64,000 nucleotides of DNA from Bifidobacterium anseris (GCF_002860345.1 NZ_NMYC01000001.1:620001-684000); one strand, 5' to 3'. Counted from the stretch's first letter, positions 1 to 10,288 are shown. Notes: generated from the letters alone by a model not told the origin. Numbers and translations: made by a program.

Positions 1-758
1 AGGAATGTGATGGTGAGGGCATCCGAGATCTCGAACTCCGGCTCACCAAGCATATGCGACAGGATGAGGTTGATGGCAATTTCAAGCAACGCCGCCAGTG
101 CGCAGAAGACGCCCCACGCAATCAGCCGACGACGCCCGCCATATGTCCGCAAGACGAAGGCCGCCGCCCACAGGAGCACGAACGCGGGAATCGACACCGC
201 GGCACCGATCGACAGCACGCGCCCGACATGCAGCAGACGGCTGAGCACGAACAGATACGGAATCGTGAACGCCGTCAACGCGCCCAGAGCGACGTACAGG
301 CCACTGCCTCGCATGAGCATCGCCGGCACGATGACCATCCACGCGTAGAGGATGGAGCTGACGGGGATCAGCGACCATGTGAGCGTCCCCGATGTCGACA
401 GATCGCAGATCAGGCAGGTCAGCATGCCCACGAGCATCAGCGCGGAAAGCGCGATCGCCGTGACGCGGTTCCAGTGCACGGCGCGCTCGCCCTTGCGTCG
501 CAGCGCGAGCAGGTTCTCGTCCGCCTTGCGTCCCGCGTCCTCGTTCGTCAGCTCCTCACCGCTGAGCAGTTCGTTCACCGTGATGCCCAATATGGCGCAC
601 AGCGGCAACATGATGGACGCGTCGGGCAAGCTCTTGCCCGTCTCCCATTTTGAGACCGCGCGGTCGGTGATGTTCAATTTGCGCGCCAACTGCAGCTGGG
701 TCAGGTTCTTCGCCTTGCGGCGCTCGGCGATGAACGCGCCGATCGTTGTCTGATTCAT
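1..758 (-). CDS. XRE-family helix-turn-helix regulator with C-terminal membrane domain (3' end cut by window)
   Basis: Reading from the ATG at 758 on the minus strand gives an open frame that runs off the window start, so at least 252 residues are present. Residues about 7-65 form a Cro/CI-type helix-turn-helix; the recognition segment ITDRAVSKWETGKSLPD is typical of XRE proteins, followed by LGITVNELLSGE. From about residue 98 the chain becomes hydrophobic with several probable membrane helices, so this is a membrane-tethered or sensor-type regulator rather than a soluble repressor. An AAGGAG ribosome site lies about 10 bases before the start. The DNA-binding role follows from the family; its targets and signal cannot be read here. 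Confidence 0.8.
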   Translation of the reverse strand, partial: MNQTTIGAFIAERRKAKNLTQLQLARKLNITDRAVSKWETGKSLPDASIMLPLCAILGITVNELLSGEELTNEDAGRKADENLLALRRKGERAVHWNRVTAIALSALMLVGMLTCLICDLSTSGTLTWSLIPVSSILYAWMVIVPAMLMRGSGLYVALGALTAFTIPYLFVLSRLLHVGRVLSIGAAVSIPAFVLLWAAAFVLRTYGGRRRLIAWGVFCALAALLEIAINLILSHMLGEPEFEISDALTITF

Positions 759-779
759 CGTCTTCGCTCCTTTCGCCAT

Positions 780-1049
780 TCACGCTACAGGCATCCGGAC
801 CACAAGACGGCGCCGACATCCATTTTTCACACACACCGTTGGTTGAATCGGCCGACTCAACCAACGGTTGAGCCGGCATGAGGCCGTCGGAAAGTCAAAC
901 AGAACGAGCAGGCCGGGACTTACCAACGTCATCGCCGGCAGCATATACGCGAGTGTCCGGAAGCCGACGTTCCTTCGGGGAAAACCGATGAGCTGAATCG
1001 AAATCCACAGGATGATTGACGACTGTACGAACGACAGCACACCGAACAC
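780..1049 (-). other. Possible remnant of a small membrane protein
   Basis: An 89-codon frame begins with a hydrophobic stretch (FVQSSIILWISIQLIGF, then AYMLPAMTLVSPGLLVLF) and ends in an Arg-rich tail that looks like read-through of noncoding sequence. It sits between a decayed kinase gene and the start of the regulator at 758. I recognise no family and see no convincing ribosome site. It may be a degraded membrane-protein fragment or a chance frame. Confidence 0.2.
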
Positions 1050-1077
1050 GGCCGCGACCGATCAGCCCCATCGCGCA

Positions 1078-1648
1078 TCACCCATATTGCGCGCGCACAT
1101 CGGCGAGCGCCGCCTCGAATTCGTCGCGTGAGCGCAACGTGCACACACGCACGCCACGCCGGGCCGCATCATCGAGCATATGGACGAGCTGTGGCCGGCA
1201 GTCGCGCGGAAAATCGATGATGTATCACCTGAACTCTCCGTCGAACTCGCGCTCCACCCACGGCAGTTCCTCGCGCCGCACACCGATGCGCGCCTCGACG
1301 CCGGCGAGGCACGTCTCGGTTCGGCACATCGAGGAAATAGACGGTGTCGCAGCGTTCGAGGCGCCATTCCAGCGTCCTCATATAGTTGCCGTCGATGATC
1401 CATGCGTCCCCTTCGAGGATCCCCCGCAGACGTGCGTCGAATTCGTCGGTCGTGACCGTCGTCATGTCCGGTTTGTGCCACAGCAGGTCCAGATGATGCA
1501 ACGGCAATCCGGTCACGTCCCGCAGCCTGCGCGAGAACGTGCTTTTGCCGGTGCCGGGGCACCCGACGACAAGGACGCGTCGCATCCGGCGCGCCCAGCA
1601 CACGGACGGTGACGTCCCGCTCGCAGGCCCGGACGAATCGTGGGTCAT
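1078..1648 (-). pseudogene. Decayed small P-loop kinase (adenylate-kinase-like / topology-modulation family)
   Basis: The N-terminal part is a clear P-loop kinase: RRVLVVGCPGTGKSTFSRRL, then HHLDLLWHKPD and DAWIIDGNYMRTLEWRLERCDTVYFLDVP. The frame then shifts. The +1 frame continues the family-like sequence (TETCLAGVEARIGVRREELPWVEREF), meets an in-frame TGA at 1225-1227, and continues as YIIDFPRDCRPQLVHMLDD to a stop at 1078. One frameshift near 1300 plus one nonsense codon in otherwise well-conserved sequence points to recent inactivation, or to sequencing error in one of the two. The start at 1648 overlaps the stop of the upstream kinase gene as ATGA, so the two were probably cotranscribed; an internal ATG at 1585 is an alternative start. 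Confidence 0.7.
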
Positions 1649-2187
1649 GGCTCCTCCGTCCCGAAGTCCGCATCGAGGTCGACGTCATAGACGTCGTCGA
1701 CGAGCAGGACATCGACGCCGTGCGCGCGGGCCTGCGCGAGCGTGCGCGCGTTGTCGTCGATGATGTGCTCCATCGTGCACGACGAGCCGTCGATGCGCCG
1801 CTCGATAACGTTCGCGTAGCGCAGGACGTCGTCGAAATGCGCGCGGATGTAGCGTTCGCTCAGCACGATGCAACGGTAGCGTATGTGCGCAAGGTAGCGC
1901 GGTTCGAAATCGCGCGCCCAGTCGAACGGGATGTAGCAGCCTTCGACGATGAGATGCTGCCCGTTCTCGATGGCGGTCTTGACCATCTCGCGCACGATCG
2001 GCCACAGGTAATCGGTGAGCACGTCGTCGTCCTCGGGCGTCAGCGGCGTACGACCGGCGCGGATCAGCCCCATCTTCAGATGATCGATCGACAGGTACGG
2101 GTAGCCGTGGCGTTCGAGCAACCGCTGCGCGAGCGCCGTCTTGCCGGCATGCGAGGCACCGGCGATCAGGATGATCATCAAGGCCAC
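1645..2187 (-). CDS. Small P-loop ATPase/kinase, zeta-toxin or 2-phosphoglycerate-kinase-like (AAA_33 type)
   Basis: This 180-residue protein begins with a Walker A motif, IILIAGASHAGKTALAQ, near its N-terminus, followed by SIDHLKMGLIRAG, which resembles the substrate-binding segment of AAA_33 nucleoside or sugar kinases. HLIVEGCYIPFDW and RCIVLSERYIRAHFDDV fit the central part of this fold. The substrate cannot be assigned. The true start may be the second Met (2178). Its 3' end overlaps the next, decayed kinase gene by ATGA, so the pair looks like one small operon downstream of the guaA terminator. Confidence 0.75.
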   Translation of the reverse strand: MALMIILIAGASHAGKTALAQRLLERHGYPYLSIDHLKMGLIRAGRTPLTPEDDDVLTDYLWPIVREMVKTAIENGQHLIVEGCYIPFDWARDFEPRYLAHIRYRCIVLSERYIRAHFDDVLRYANVIERRIDGSSCTMEHIIDDNARTLAQARAHGVDVLLVDDVYDVDLDADFGTEEP

Positions 2188-2225
2188 CTTTCACAGGTCA
2201 CGGGAGGGGACGCAAGGACGATGAC

Positions 2226-2266
2226 GGGCGGCGTCCGCCGAATCGAAAATTCGACGGACGCCGCCC
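2226..2266 (-). terminator. Terminator hairpin after guaA
   Basis: A perfect 12-bp inverted repeat (GGGCGGCGTCCG at 2226-2237 and its complement at 2255-2266) encloses a second palindrome, TCGAAAATTCGA. It follows the guaA stop at 2311 and lies before the next gene. The right arm continues as GCCGCCCGTAAG, which matches the dispersed repeat family found elsewhere in the window. Confidence 0.75.
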
Positions 2267-2310
2267 GTAAGGAAGGACGTCACGGAAGGACGACCGCGCG
2301 ATCGGCGGCG

Positions 2311-3873
2311 TCACTCCCACTCGATCGTCGCCGGCGGCTTCGACGTGCAGTCGAGCACAACGCGGTTGATCTGGCGGCATTCGTTCGTGATGCGCGTCGA
2401 GATCGTCGCGAGCACGTCGTACGGCACGCGCGACCAGTCGGCCGTCATCGCGTCCTCCGAGCTGACCGGACGCAGCACGATCGGCGAGCCGTAGGTGCGT
2501 TCGTCGCCCTGGACGCCCACCGAGTGCACGTCGGCGAGCAGCACGACCGGGCACTGCCAGATGTCGCGGTCGAGGCCGGCCTTCGACAGCTCCTCGCGGG
2601 CGATCGCGTCGGCGTCGCGCAGCAGGTCGAGGCGTTCCTTCGTGATCTCGCCGATGATGCGGATGCCCAGTCCCGGACCCGGGAACGGCTGACGCCAGAC
2701 GATCTCGTCGGGCAAGCCAAGCTCGGTGCCGATGGCGCGCACCTCGTCCTTGAACAGCGAGCGCAGCGGCTCGATAAGTTCGAACTTGATGTCCTTGGGC
2801 AGGCCGCCGACGTTGTGGTGGGACTTGATGTTCGACGCGCCGTCGCCGCCGCCGGACTCGACGACGTCCGGATACAGCGTGCCCTGCACGAGGAACTTGA
2901 CCTCCTTGCCCTGCGCGCCGGCCTCCTCGATCACCTGACGCTGCGCCTTCTCGAAGGTGCGGATGAACTTCTCGCCGATGATCTTGCGCTTCGTCTCGGG
3001 GTCGGAGACACCCTTGAGCGCGTCGAGGAAGTCCTCGGAGGCGTCGACGGCGATGAGCTTGATGCCGGTGGCGGCGACGAAGTCGTGCTTGACCTGCTCG
3101 GCCTCGCCCTTGCGCAGCAGGCCGTGGTCGACGAAGACGCAGGTGAGCTGGTCGCCGATCGCACGGTGCACGAGGGCTGCGGCCACGGCGGAGTCGACGC
3201 CGCCGGACAGGCCGCAGATGACCTGCGCGTCGCCGACCTTCTCGCGGATCGCCTCGACCTGCTCGTCGATGATGTTCTTCGCGTTCCAATCGGCGGGGAT
3301 GCCGGCGCACTCGTGCAGGAAGTTCTCGATGAGGTCCTGGCCGAGCGGCGTGTGGCGGACCTCGGGGTGCCACTGCACGCCGTAGAGCTTTCGCGATTCA
3401 TCCTCCATCGCGGCCACCGGCGCGCCCTCGGTGTGCGCGAGGACCTCGAAGCCCTCGGGCGCCTTGTTCACGGCGACGCCGTGGCTCATCCACGTCGTCT
3501 GCAGCGACGGCGAGCCGTCGAGGATGCCGGTCGGCTCGTCGATGACGGCCTCGGTCTTGCCGTACTCACCGAGCGCGGCCTTGTCCACGTCGCCGCCGAG
3601 CTCGTGGGCCATCACCTGGAAGCCATAGCAGATACCGAGCACCGGCACGCCGGCGCCGAAGACCTTCGGATCGATCGTCGGGGCGCCCGGCTCGTAAACG
3701 GACGCGGGACCGCCGGACAGGATGATCGCCGAGGGGTTCTTGGCGAGCATCTCGTCGACGGGCATCGAATGCGGGACCAGTTCGGAATACACATTGGCCT
3801 CACGTACGCGGCGCGCGATGAGCTGCGCGTACTGGGCTCCGAAATCAACGACGAGGACAGGACCGGTTGCCAT
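2311..3873 (-). CDS. guaA: GMP synthase (glutamine-hydrolysing)
   Basis: GuaA converts XMP to GMP using ATP and the amide nitrogen of glutamine, the last step of guanylate synthesis in the cytosol. The 520 residues have the usual two parts. The N-terminal class I glutamine amidotransferase carries the nucleophile Cys82 in GICYGFQ and the His169/Glu171 pair in WHPEV. The ATP-pyrophosphatase domain has the PP-loop SGGVDS at 223-228 and a C-terminal dimerisation region ending [11 protein letters not shown], typical of the family. It is monocistronic, divergent from xfp, with a -35/-10 promoter at 3912-3940 and a strong terminator downstream. Confidence 0.97.
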   Translation of the reverse strand: MATGPVLVVDFGAQYAQLIARRVREANVYSELVPHSMPVDEMLAKNPSAIILSGGPASVYEPGAPTIDPKVFGAGVPVLGICYGFQVMAHELGGDVDKAALGEYGKTEAVIDEPTGILDGSPSLQTTWMSHGVAVNKAPEGFEVLAHTEGAPVAAMEDESRKLYGVQWHPEVRHTPLGQDLIENFLHECAGIPADWNAKNIIDEQVEAIREKVGDAQVICGLSGGVDSAVAAALVHRAIGDQLTCVFVDHGLLRKGEAEQVKHDFVAATGIKLIAVDASEDFLDALKGVSDPETKRKIIGEKFIRTFEKAQRQVIEEAGAQGKEVKFLVQGTLYPDVVESGGGDGASNIKSHHNVGGLPKDIKFELIEPLRSLFKDEVRAIGTELGLPDEIVWRQPFPGPGLGIRIIGEITKERLDLLRDADAIAREELSKAGLDRDIWQCPVVLLADVHSVGVQGDERTYGSPIVLRPVSSEDAMTADWSRVPYDVLATISTRITNECRQINRVVLDCTSKPPATIEWE

Positions 3874-4368
3874 ACAACTCCCTTTGACGGACGGATTGCA
3901 CTCTTACGGGCATTACAACACAGATATTGTGCTGCCGCAAGGAGACATTGGCCATATCCGCGGCCCCGCGGGCGCATGCGCCGGCACGGGCGGCGCTGAA
4001 GCGTTCAAGTGCGCCCCGCACAAGGGTCGGGACGCATTGGAAGGACTATATGCAACACGCCGCGATCCGTACACGGAATCGAACGGCGACGGAAGTCGGA
4101 ATCATACAGAAACCCCGTGATTCCAATGGTTTTCAGCATTGTTCACTCGTCGGCCGAATTCACATTTCAACAGCAGATTCTTCCAAAATGCATAAGAAAT
4201 CAAACATTTCCGCACACACCTAACCAAAAGAACGCAAAACGTCAGCGAGTCCGCGTAACATGTTCCTCGACCGGACACGGGGTTCCTTCCTCACGGAGGG
4301 ACATGCGGATCCCGTGTCCCCACCGAAAAAATCAATCGCACACTATGTGCAGGAGTACAGGAGCACAC
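3874..4368. other. Divergent guaA/xfp intergenic region
   Basis: This 495-bp space holds the guaA promoter near its left end and the long xfp leader. It is relatively AT-rich around 4130-4260. An imperfect inverted repeat at 4273-4319 (GGACACGGGGTTCC paired with GGATCCCGTGTCC) would form a hairpin ending about 50 bases before the xfp start codon. No clear gene is seen; an in-frame extension of xfp to 4009 has no ribosome site and is unlikely. Confidence 0.6.
3912..3940 (-). promoter_or_regulatory. Predicted guaA promoter
   Basis: On the minus strand TTGCGG (3940-3935) and TGTAAT (3917-3912) are separated by exactly 17 bases, a good sigma-70-type match about 40 bases before the guaA start. 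Just downstream of the -10 box is one copy of the dispersed repeat core, reading CTTACGGGC on the plus strand near 3903. Confidence 0.55.
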
Positions 4369-6846
4369 ATGACTAATCCTGTTATTGGCACCCCTTGGCA
4401 GAAGCTGGATCGCCCGGTTTCGGAAGAAGCCATCGAAGGCATGGACAAGTACTGGCGCGTCGCCAACTACATGTCCATCGGCCAGATTTATCTTCGCAGC
4501 AACCCGCTGATGAAGGAGCCGTTCACCCGCGACGACGTCAAGCACCGTCTCGTCGGCCACTGGGGCACCACCCCGGGCCTGAACTTCCTTCTGGCCCACA
4601 TCAACCGCCTCATCGCCGACCACCAGCAGAACACCGTGTTCATCATGGGTCCTGGCCACGGCGGCCCGGCCGGTACGGCGCAGTCCTACATCGATGGCAC
4701 CTACACCGAGTACTACCCGAACATCACCAAGGATGAGGCTGGCCTGCAGAAGTTCTTCCGCCAGTTCTCCTACCCGGGCGGCATCCCGTCCCACTTCGCT
4801 CCGGAGACCCCGGGCTCGATCCACGAAGGCGGCGAGCTCGGCTACGCGCTCTCCCACGCCTACGGCGCGATCATGAACAACCCGAGCCTGTTCGTCCCGT
4901 GCATCATCGGCGACGGTGAAGCCGAGACCGGCCCGCTGGCCACCGGCTGGCAGTCCAACAAGCTCGTCAACCCGCGCACCGACGGCATCGTCCTTCCGAT
5001 TCTGCACCTCAACGGCTACAAGATCGCGAACCCGACGATCCTCGCCCGCATCTCCGACGAAGAGCTGCACGACTTCTTCCGCGGCATGGGCTACCACCCG
5101 TACGAGTTCGTCGCCGGCTTCGACAACGAGGATCACATGTCGATCCACCGTCGCTTCGCCGAGCTCTTCGAGACGATCTTCGACGAGATCTGCGACATCA
5201 AGGCCGCGGCCCAGACGGACGACATGACCCGCCCGTTCTACCCGATGCTCATCTTCCGCACCCCGAAGGGCTGGACCTGCCCGAAGTTCATCGACGGCAA
5301 GAAGACCGAAGGCTCCTGGCGTGCGCACCAGGTTCCGCTGGCCTCCGCCCGCGACACCGAGGAGCACTTCGAGGTCCTCAAGGGCTGGATGGAGTCCTAC
5401 AAGCCGGAGGAGCTCTTCAACGCCGACGGCTCGATCAAGGACGACGTCACCGAGTTCATGCCGAAGGGCGAGCTGCGCATCGGCGCCAACCCGAACGCCA
5501 ACGGCGGCCGCATCCGTCAGGAGCTGAACCTGCCGGAGCTCGATCAGTACGAGATCAAGGGCGTCAAGGAATACGGCCATGGCTGGGGCCAGGTCGAGGC
5601 TCCGCGCTCGCTGGGCGCCTACAGCCGTGACATCATCAAGAACAACCCGGATTCGTTCCGTATCTTCGGACCGGACGAGACCGCTTCCAACCGTCTGAAC
5701 GCGACCTACGAGGTCACGAAGAAGCAGTGGGACAACGGCTACCTGTCCGCTCTCGTCGACGAGAACATGGCCGTCACCGGCCAGGTCGTCGAGCAGCTGT
5801 CCGAGCATCAGTGCGAGGGCTGGCTCGAGGGCTACATCCTCACCGGCCGCCACGGCATGTGGAGCACCTATGAGTCCTTCGCCCACGTGATCGACTCGAT
5901 GCTCAACCAGCATGCGAAGTGGCTCGAGGCCACCGTCCGTGAGATCCCGTGGCGCAAGCCGATCTCGTCGGTCAACCTGCTGATCTCGTCGCACGTGTGG
6001 CGTCAGGATCACAACGGCTTCTCGCATCAGGACCCGGGTGTCACCTCCGTCCTGATCAACAAGACGTTCAACAACGACCACGTGACGAACATCTACTTCG
6101 CGACCGACGCCAACATGCTGCTCGCGATCGCCGAGAAGTGCTTCAAGTCGACCAACAAGATCAACGCGATCTTCTCCGGCAAGCAGCCGGCTCCGACGTG
6201 GATCACCCTCGACGAGGCTCGCGCCGAGCTCGAGGCCGGCGCCGCCGAGTGGAAGTGGGCTTCGAACGCCAAGAGCAACGACGAGGTCCAGGTCGTCCTC
6301 GCCGCCGCCGGCGACGTCCCGACGCAGGAGATCATGGCCGCTTCCGACGCCCTGAACAAGGAAGGCATCAAGTTCAAGGTCGTCAACGTCGTTGACCTCC
6401 TCAAGCTGCAGTCCCCGGAGAACAATGACGAAGCCATGTCCAACGAGGACTTCGCCGAGCTCTTCACCGCCGACAAGCCGGTCCTGTTCGCGTACCACTC
6501 CTATGCCCAGGACGTCCGCGGCCTCATCTACGACCGCCCGAACCACGACAACTTCCACGTCGTCGGCTACAAGGAGCAGGGCTCCACGACCACGCCGTTC
6601 GACATGGTCCGCGTCAACGACATGGATCGCTACGCGCTCGAAGCTCAGGCTCTCGAACTGATCGACGCCGACAAGTACGCCGACAAGATCAAGGAGCTCA
6701 ACGAGTTCCGCAAGAAGGCGTTCCAGTTCGCGGTCGACAACGGCTACGACATCCCGGAGTTCACCGACTGGGTGTATCCGGACGTCAAGGTCGACGAGAC
6801 GCAGATGCTCTCCGCCACCGCGGCCACCGCGGGCGACAACGAGTGA
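4369..6846 (+). CDS. xfp: Xylulose-5-phosphate/fructose-6-phosphate phosphoketolase
   Basis: This is the key enzyme of the bifid shunt. It splits xylulose-5-P or fructose-6-P with phosphate into acetyl-phosphate plus glyceraldehyde-3-P or erythrose-4-P, using thiamine diphosphate and magnesium. The 825 residues match the family length. Known catalytic histidines are visible: His64 (VGHWG), His97 (GPGHGGP) and His142 ([10 protein letters not shown]). The ThDP/Mg motif starts [14 protein letters not shown] at 181. The start at 4369 follows an ACAGGAG ribosome site, and the protein begins [14 protein letters not shown]. Codon use is strongly biased to C-ending codons, as expected for an abundant enzyme. 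The product feeds Pta and AckA, encoded next. Confidence 0.98.
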   Translation: MTNPVIGTPWQKLDRPVSEEAIEGMDKYWRVANYMSIGQIYLRSNPLMKEPFTRDDVKHRLVGHWGTTPGLNFLLAHINRLIADHQQNTVFIMGPGHGGPAGTAQSYIDGTYTEYYPNITKDEAGLQKFFRQFSYPGGIPSHFAPETPGSIHEGGELGYALSHAYGAIMNNPSLFVPCIIGDGEAETGPLATGWQSNKLVNPRTDGIVLPILHLNGYKIANPTILARISDEELHDFFRGMGYHPYEFVAGFDNEDHMSIHRRFAELFETIFDEICDIKAAAQTDDMTRPFYPMLIFRTPKGWTCPKFIDGKKTEGSWRAHQVPLASARDTEEHFEVLKGWMESYKPEELFNADGSIKDDVTEFMPKGELRIGANPNANGGRIRQELNLPELDQYEIKGVKEYGHGWGQVEAPRSLGAYSRDIIKNNPDSFRIFGPDETASNRLNATYEVTKKQWDNGYLSALVDENMAVTGQVVEQLSEHQCEGWLEGYILTGRHGMWSTYESFAHVIDSMLNQHAKWLEATVREIPWRKPISSVNLLISSHVWRQDHNGFSHQDPGVTSVLINKTFNNDHVTNIYFATDANMLLAIAEKCFKSTNKINAIFSGKQPAPTWITLDEARAELEAGAAEWKWASNAKSNDEVQVVLAAAGDVPTQEIMAASDALNKEGIKFKVVNVVDLLKLQSPENNDEAMSNEDFAELFTADKPVLFAYHSYAQDVRGLIYDRPNHDNFHVVGYKEQGSTTTPFDMVRVNDMDRYALEAQALELIDADKYADKIKELNEFRKKAFQFAVDNGYDIPEFTDWVYPDVKVDETQMLSATAATAGDNE

Positions 6847-6880
6847 GTCCCATTCAGGACTGACATCGTCTAGTCGATAG

Positions 6881-6915
6881 GAACGGGGATTCGGACAGTG
6901 TCCGGATCCCCGTTC
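6881..6915 (+). terminator. Terminator after xfp
   Basis: A 16-17 bp stem with one G-T pair (GAACGGGGATTCGGACA paired with TGTCCGGATCCCCGTTC) around a tiny loop lies 35 bases after the xfp stop. The following T-tract is short (TTCTTCG). Confidence 0.75.
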
Positions 6916-7091
6916 TTCGTATCATCAAACTGTTATCTAGCTCACATTTGCGTCCGGTGTGCGTGCCGGACGACCTGCGCGCATCGCCGCTGGGTAGAAT
7001 GGTCGCTTGTGAACAACGCCGTTACCCTGCCCTCCGGCGCTACGCCGATCCGGGGCATCCCCGCACTTGCAAACCGCAGAAGGAGCGAACA

Positions 7092-8771
7092 GTGAGTCTC
7101 AAGAACGTCAGCATCCTCAGCCCGAATCCCGGCAACGGACGCAACGCCGTCGCGCTCGGAGTCGTCAACGCACTCTCCAGGCATCTGCGCACCAGCATCT
7201 TCCGTCCCGCCGTCTCCCCTGACGAGACCTTCACCGACACGCTGCTCAAGTACACGTCATCGGGCCAGACGCGTGCGCAGGCCATCGGCGTCACGCTGCA
7301 GACGGCGCGGCTGCGCAAGAAGGAGGCACGCGAGCAGATCGTCGCCAACTTCATCGACACGAACGCCGTGCTCAGGTCGCAGGCGCGCGTCATCGTCGGC
7401 TCCGACAAGACCAAGGTCGGCGACCCCGAACGCTTCTTGTTCAACGCGGACGTCTCCGCGGATCTGCAGTCGCCGGTCCTGCTCACCGTGTGCACGATCG
7501 GGCGTGCGCCCGACGAGGTGCTCGAGACGATCGAATCATGCTCCGAGGTCGTGACGAACGCGGGCACCAAGGTCATCGGCGTGTTCGTCACCGGCTGCAA
7601 GGACGATCAGGCGTCGACGCTCAAGGAGTACTTCAAGGACTACGACGTGCGCGTGTGGACGCTGCCGTTCATCGACCTGTCCGATCTGTCACACGCCGAC
7701 GAGGCGATCGCGCTGTTCGACGAGCACGTCCCCGAACACGAACTGATGGAGACGCTCGACTCCCCCTTCGTGCCGCCGACGACGCCGTACGCGTTCCAGT
7801 ATGATCTGCTCGCGCGCGCGAAGGCGGACCGCAAGACGATCGTGCTGCCGGAAGGTTCCGACGACCGCATCATCCAGGCCGCCGACTATCTGCTGCAGTC
7901 CGACATCTGCGACCTCATCATCATCGGCGAGCAGAACGACATCCTCGAGCGCGGACGCACCCTCGGACTGCGTTCCCTCGACAAGGCGCGCTTCCAGTCA
8001 ATGGAGGACGAGCAGCTGCTCGCCGTCATGGTCGACCGTCTGTGCGAGCTGCGCGCGAAGAAGGGCATGACGCCCGACGTGGCACGCAAGACGCTGCGCG
8101 ACCCGAACTACTTCGGCACGATGCTCGTCGTGCTCGGACAGGCCGACGGCCTCGTCTCCGGCGCGATCAGCTCGACGGCGAACACGGTGCGACCGGCGCT
8201 GCAGCTCATCAAGACGAAGCCCGGCATCAAGTCGGTCTCCGGCGCGTTCCTCATGTGTCTCAAGGACCACGTCTCGGTCTTCGCCGACTGCGCGATCAAC
8301 CTCGACCCGGACCCCGAGCAGCTCGCGGACATCGCGCTGCAGTCGGCGCAGACGGCGAAGGCCTTCTCCGTCGAGCCGCGTGTCGGCATGCTCTCCTATT
8401 CGACGCTCGGCTCGGGCAAGGGACCGGATGTCGATCTGGTCGACGCAGCGACGAGCATCGTGAGGCAGAAGGCGCCGGATCTCGAACTCGTCGGCCCGAT
8501 CCAGTTCGACGCGGCATGGTCGCCCGAAGTGGCCTCCGTCAAGGCCGCCGGCAACCCGGTGGCCGGACGCGTCACCGTCTTCGTGTTCCCCGATCTCGAT
8601 TCGGGCAACATCTGCTACAAGGCGGTGCAGCGCACGGCGAACGCCGTCGCGATCGGACCGATTCTGCAGGGCCTGAACAAGCCGGTGAACGACCTGTCGC
8701 GCGGCGCGCTCGTCCAGGACATCATCAATACGATCGCGCTGACCGCGATTGAAGCCCAGCAGAACGACTGA
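7092..8771 (+). CDS. pta: Phosphate acetyltransferase
   Basis: Pta interconverts acetyl-phosphate and acetyl-CoA, linking phosphoketolase to biosynthesis. I place the start at the GTG at 7092, behind AAGGAGCGAAC, giving 559 residues beginning V(M)SLKNVSILSPNPGNG. The N-terminal third resembles the P-loop-like plus DRTGG regulatory region of long Pta enzymes. The C-terminal PTA domain begins about residue 235 (KTIVLPEGSDDRIIQAADYL) and includes ANTVRPALQLIKTKPG and LVGPIQFDAAWSPEVASVKA, family hallmarks. It follows xfp in the same direction but has its own leader and terminator, so it is probably transcribed separately. Confidence 0.95.
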   Translation: MSLKNVSILSPNPGNGRNAVALGVVNALSRHLRTSIFRPAVSPDETFTDTLLKYTSSGQTRAQAIGVTLQTARLRKKEAREQIVANFIDTNAVLRSQARVIVGSDKTKVGDPERFLFNADVSADLQSPVLLTVCTIGRAPDEVLETIESCSEVVTNAGTKVIGVFVTGCKDDQASTLKEYFKDYDVRVWTLPFIDLSDLSHADEAIALFDEHVPEHELMETLDSPFVPPTTPYAFQYDLLARAKADRKTIVLPEGSDDRIIQAADYLLQSDICDLIIIGEQNDILERGRTLGLRSLDKARFQSMEDEQLLAVMVDRLCELRAKKGMTPDVARKTLRDPNYFGTMLVVLGQADGLVSGAISSTANTVRPALQLIKTKPGIKSVSGAFLMCLKDHVSVFADCAINLDPDPEQLADIALQSAQTAKAFSVEPRVGMLSYSTLGSGKGPDVDLVDAATSIVRQKAPDLELVGPIQFDAAWSPEVASVKAAGNPVAGRVTVFVFPDLDSGNICYKAVQRTANAVAIGPILQGLNKPVNDLSRGALVQDIINTIALTAIEAQQND

Positions 8772-8788
8772 GCACGGCGCACCTCACG

Positions 8789-8827
8789 GTTGGCCGGGCG
8801 CTCCCCAATCGGGAGCGCCCGGCCAAC
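8789..8827 (+). terminator. Terminator after pta
   Basis: A perfect 17-bp stem (GTTGGCCGGGCGCTCCC at 8789-8805 and its complement at 8811-8827) with a five-base loop lies 17 bases after the pta stop. The downstream T-tract is poor. Confidence 0.8.
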
Positions 8828-8980
8828 ATCGTTCTGCGAGGACGTATCGGGCGACGCAGGTAACGGGCGCGTGTCCATATTCGGTCATGTCGTTCGACTG
8901 TTTGTAGCATTCGCTGAGTAATCTGTCTTGAGGAAAGTCGCAACCGCGGCGAACGTAATAACCCAATGGAGGATGCCACA

Positions 8981-10219
8981 ATGGCGAAAACCGTCCTTGT
9001 TATCAACTCGGGCTCCAGCTCGATCAAGTACCAGCTCGTCGACCTCGAGACCGGCGAGGGAATCGCATCGGGTCTCGTCGAGAAGATCGGTGAGCCGATC
9101 GACGGTCATTACAAGTACGAATACAATGGCGAGAAGCATGAGCTCGAAGAGCGTATCGAGAACCATGAGCAGGGCCTCAAGCGCGTGCTCGGCTTCTTCG
9201 AGGAGTACGGCCCGAAACTCGACGAGGCGGGCATCATCGCCGTCGGCCACCGCGTCGTCCAGGGCGGCAACACCTTCCCGGATCCGGCGCTCGTGACCCC
9301 GGCCACGACGGAGAAGGTCGAGGAACTCGCCGTGCTCGCCCCGCTGCACAACGGACCGGAGGCGAAGGGCGCGCGCGTCATGCGTCAGCTGATGCCGGAA
9401 GTGCCGCAGGTCTACGTCTTCGATTCCTCCTTCTTCCAGCAGTTGCCGAAGGCCTCCAGCACCTACGCGCTCAACAAGGAAGTCGCCGACAAGTACAAGA
9501 TCCGCCGCTACGGCGCGCACGGCACCTCCCACTGGTTCGTCTCCTCGCGCATCCCGGAGTTCCTCGGCATCGACGCGCAGGCCGCAAAGAGCCTCAAGCA
9601 GATCGTCCTGCACATCGGCAACGGCGCGTCCGCATCCGCCGAGCTCGGTGGCCGTCCGATCGAGACATCGATGGGCCTGACCCCGCTCGAGGGCCTCGTC
9701 ATGGGTTCGCGCACCGGCGACATCGATCCCGCCGCCGTCTTCCACCTGATGCGCAACGCGCAGATGGACGTTGACGAGCTCGACGACCTCTTCAACAAGA
9801 AGTCCGGCATGATGGGCATGACCGGCTTCGGCGACATGCGTGAAGTGCATCGTCTCGTCGCCGAGGGCAACGAGGACGCGAAGCTCGCGCTCGACGTCTA
9901 CGTCCACCGTATCGTCAGCTACATCGGTGCCTACACTGCGCAGCTCGGCGGCCTTGATGTGCTCACCTTCACCGCCGGCGTCGGCGAGAACGACGAAATC
10001 GTGCGCCGCATGGTATGCGAGAAGCTCGCGCCGTTCGGCGTCAAGCTCGACATGGAGAAGAACGACACGCGTTCCAAGGAACCGCGCATCATCTCCACGC
10101 CGGATTCCTCGGTGATCGTCGTTGTCTACCCGACGAACGAGGAACTCGCGATCGCGCAGCGTGCGCAGGCGATCGTCGAGAAGGGCGAGGACACGTACGG
10201 CAACAAGATCGCCGACTGA
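8981..10219 (+). CDS. ackA: Acetate kinase
   Basis: AckA transfers the phosphate of acetyl-phosphate to ADP, making acetate and the extra ATP of the bifid shunt. The 412 residues contain the ASKHA-fold motifs in order: VLVINSGSSSIKY near the N-terminus, VGHRVVQGG, FDSSFFQQLP, RRYGAHGTSH, HIGNGASASA and FTAGVGEN. The start at 8981 is preceded by GGAGGATGCCACA; the earlier in-frame ATG at 8966 is part of that ribosome site and is not used. The gene is flanked by terminators, so it is likely monocistronic. Confidence 0.97.
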   Translation: MAKTVLVINSGSSSIKYQLVDLETGEGIASGLVEKIGEPIDGHYKYEYNGEKHELEERIENHEQGLKRVLGFFEEYGPKLDEAGIIAVGHRVVQGGNTFPDPALVTPATTEKVEELAVLAPLHNGPEAKGARVMRQLMPEVPQVYVFDSSFFQQLPKASSTYALNKEVADKYKIRRYGAHGTSHWFVSSRIPEFLGIDAQAAKSLKQIVLHIGNGASASAELGGRPIETSMGLTPLEGLVMGSRTGDIDPAAVFHLMRNAQMDVDELDDLFNKKSGMMGMTGFGDMREVHRLVAEGNEDAKLALDVYVHRIVSYIGAYTAQLGGLDVLTFTAGVGENDEIVRRMVCEKLAPFGVKLDMEKNDTRSKEPRIISTPDSSVIVVVYPTNEELAIAQRAQAIVEKGEDTYGNKIAD

Positions 10220-10288
10220 GCGTATCCGTCATCGCGCAGTGCGACACCGGTCGTGACGACCACATGTCGCACATGACACACGCATGAC

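Noticed and set aside
1200-1330. Programmed frameshift or selenocysteine in the kinase pseudogene
   Set aside because: Both a frameshift and a TGA occur, with no slippery sequence or SECIS-like hairpin noticed; decay is simpler.
1609-3999. A 796-codon frame antisense to guaA
   Set aside because: Same cause: high-GC third-position bias. guaA motifs are complete on the minus strand.
4291-6558. A 755-codon frame antisense to xfp
   Set aside because: It is a shadow of the C-ending codon bias of a highly expressed gene; xfp on the plus strand has full family identity.
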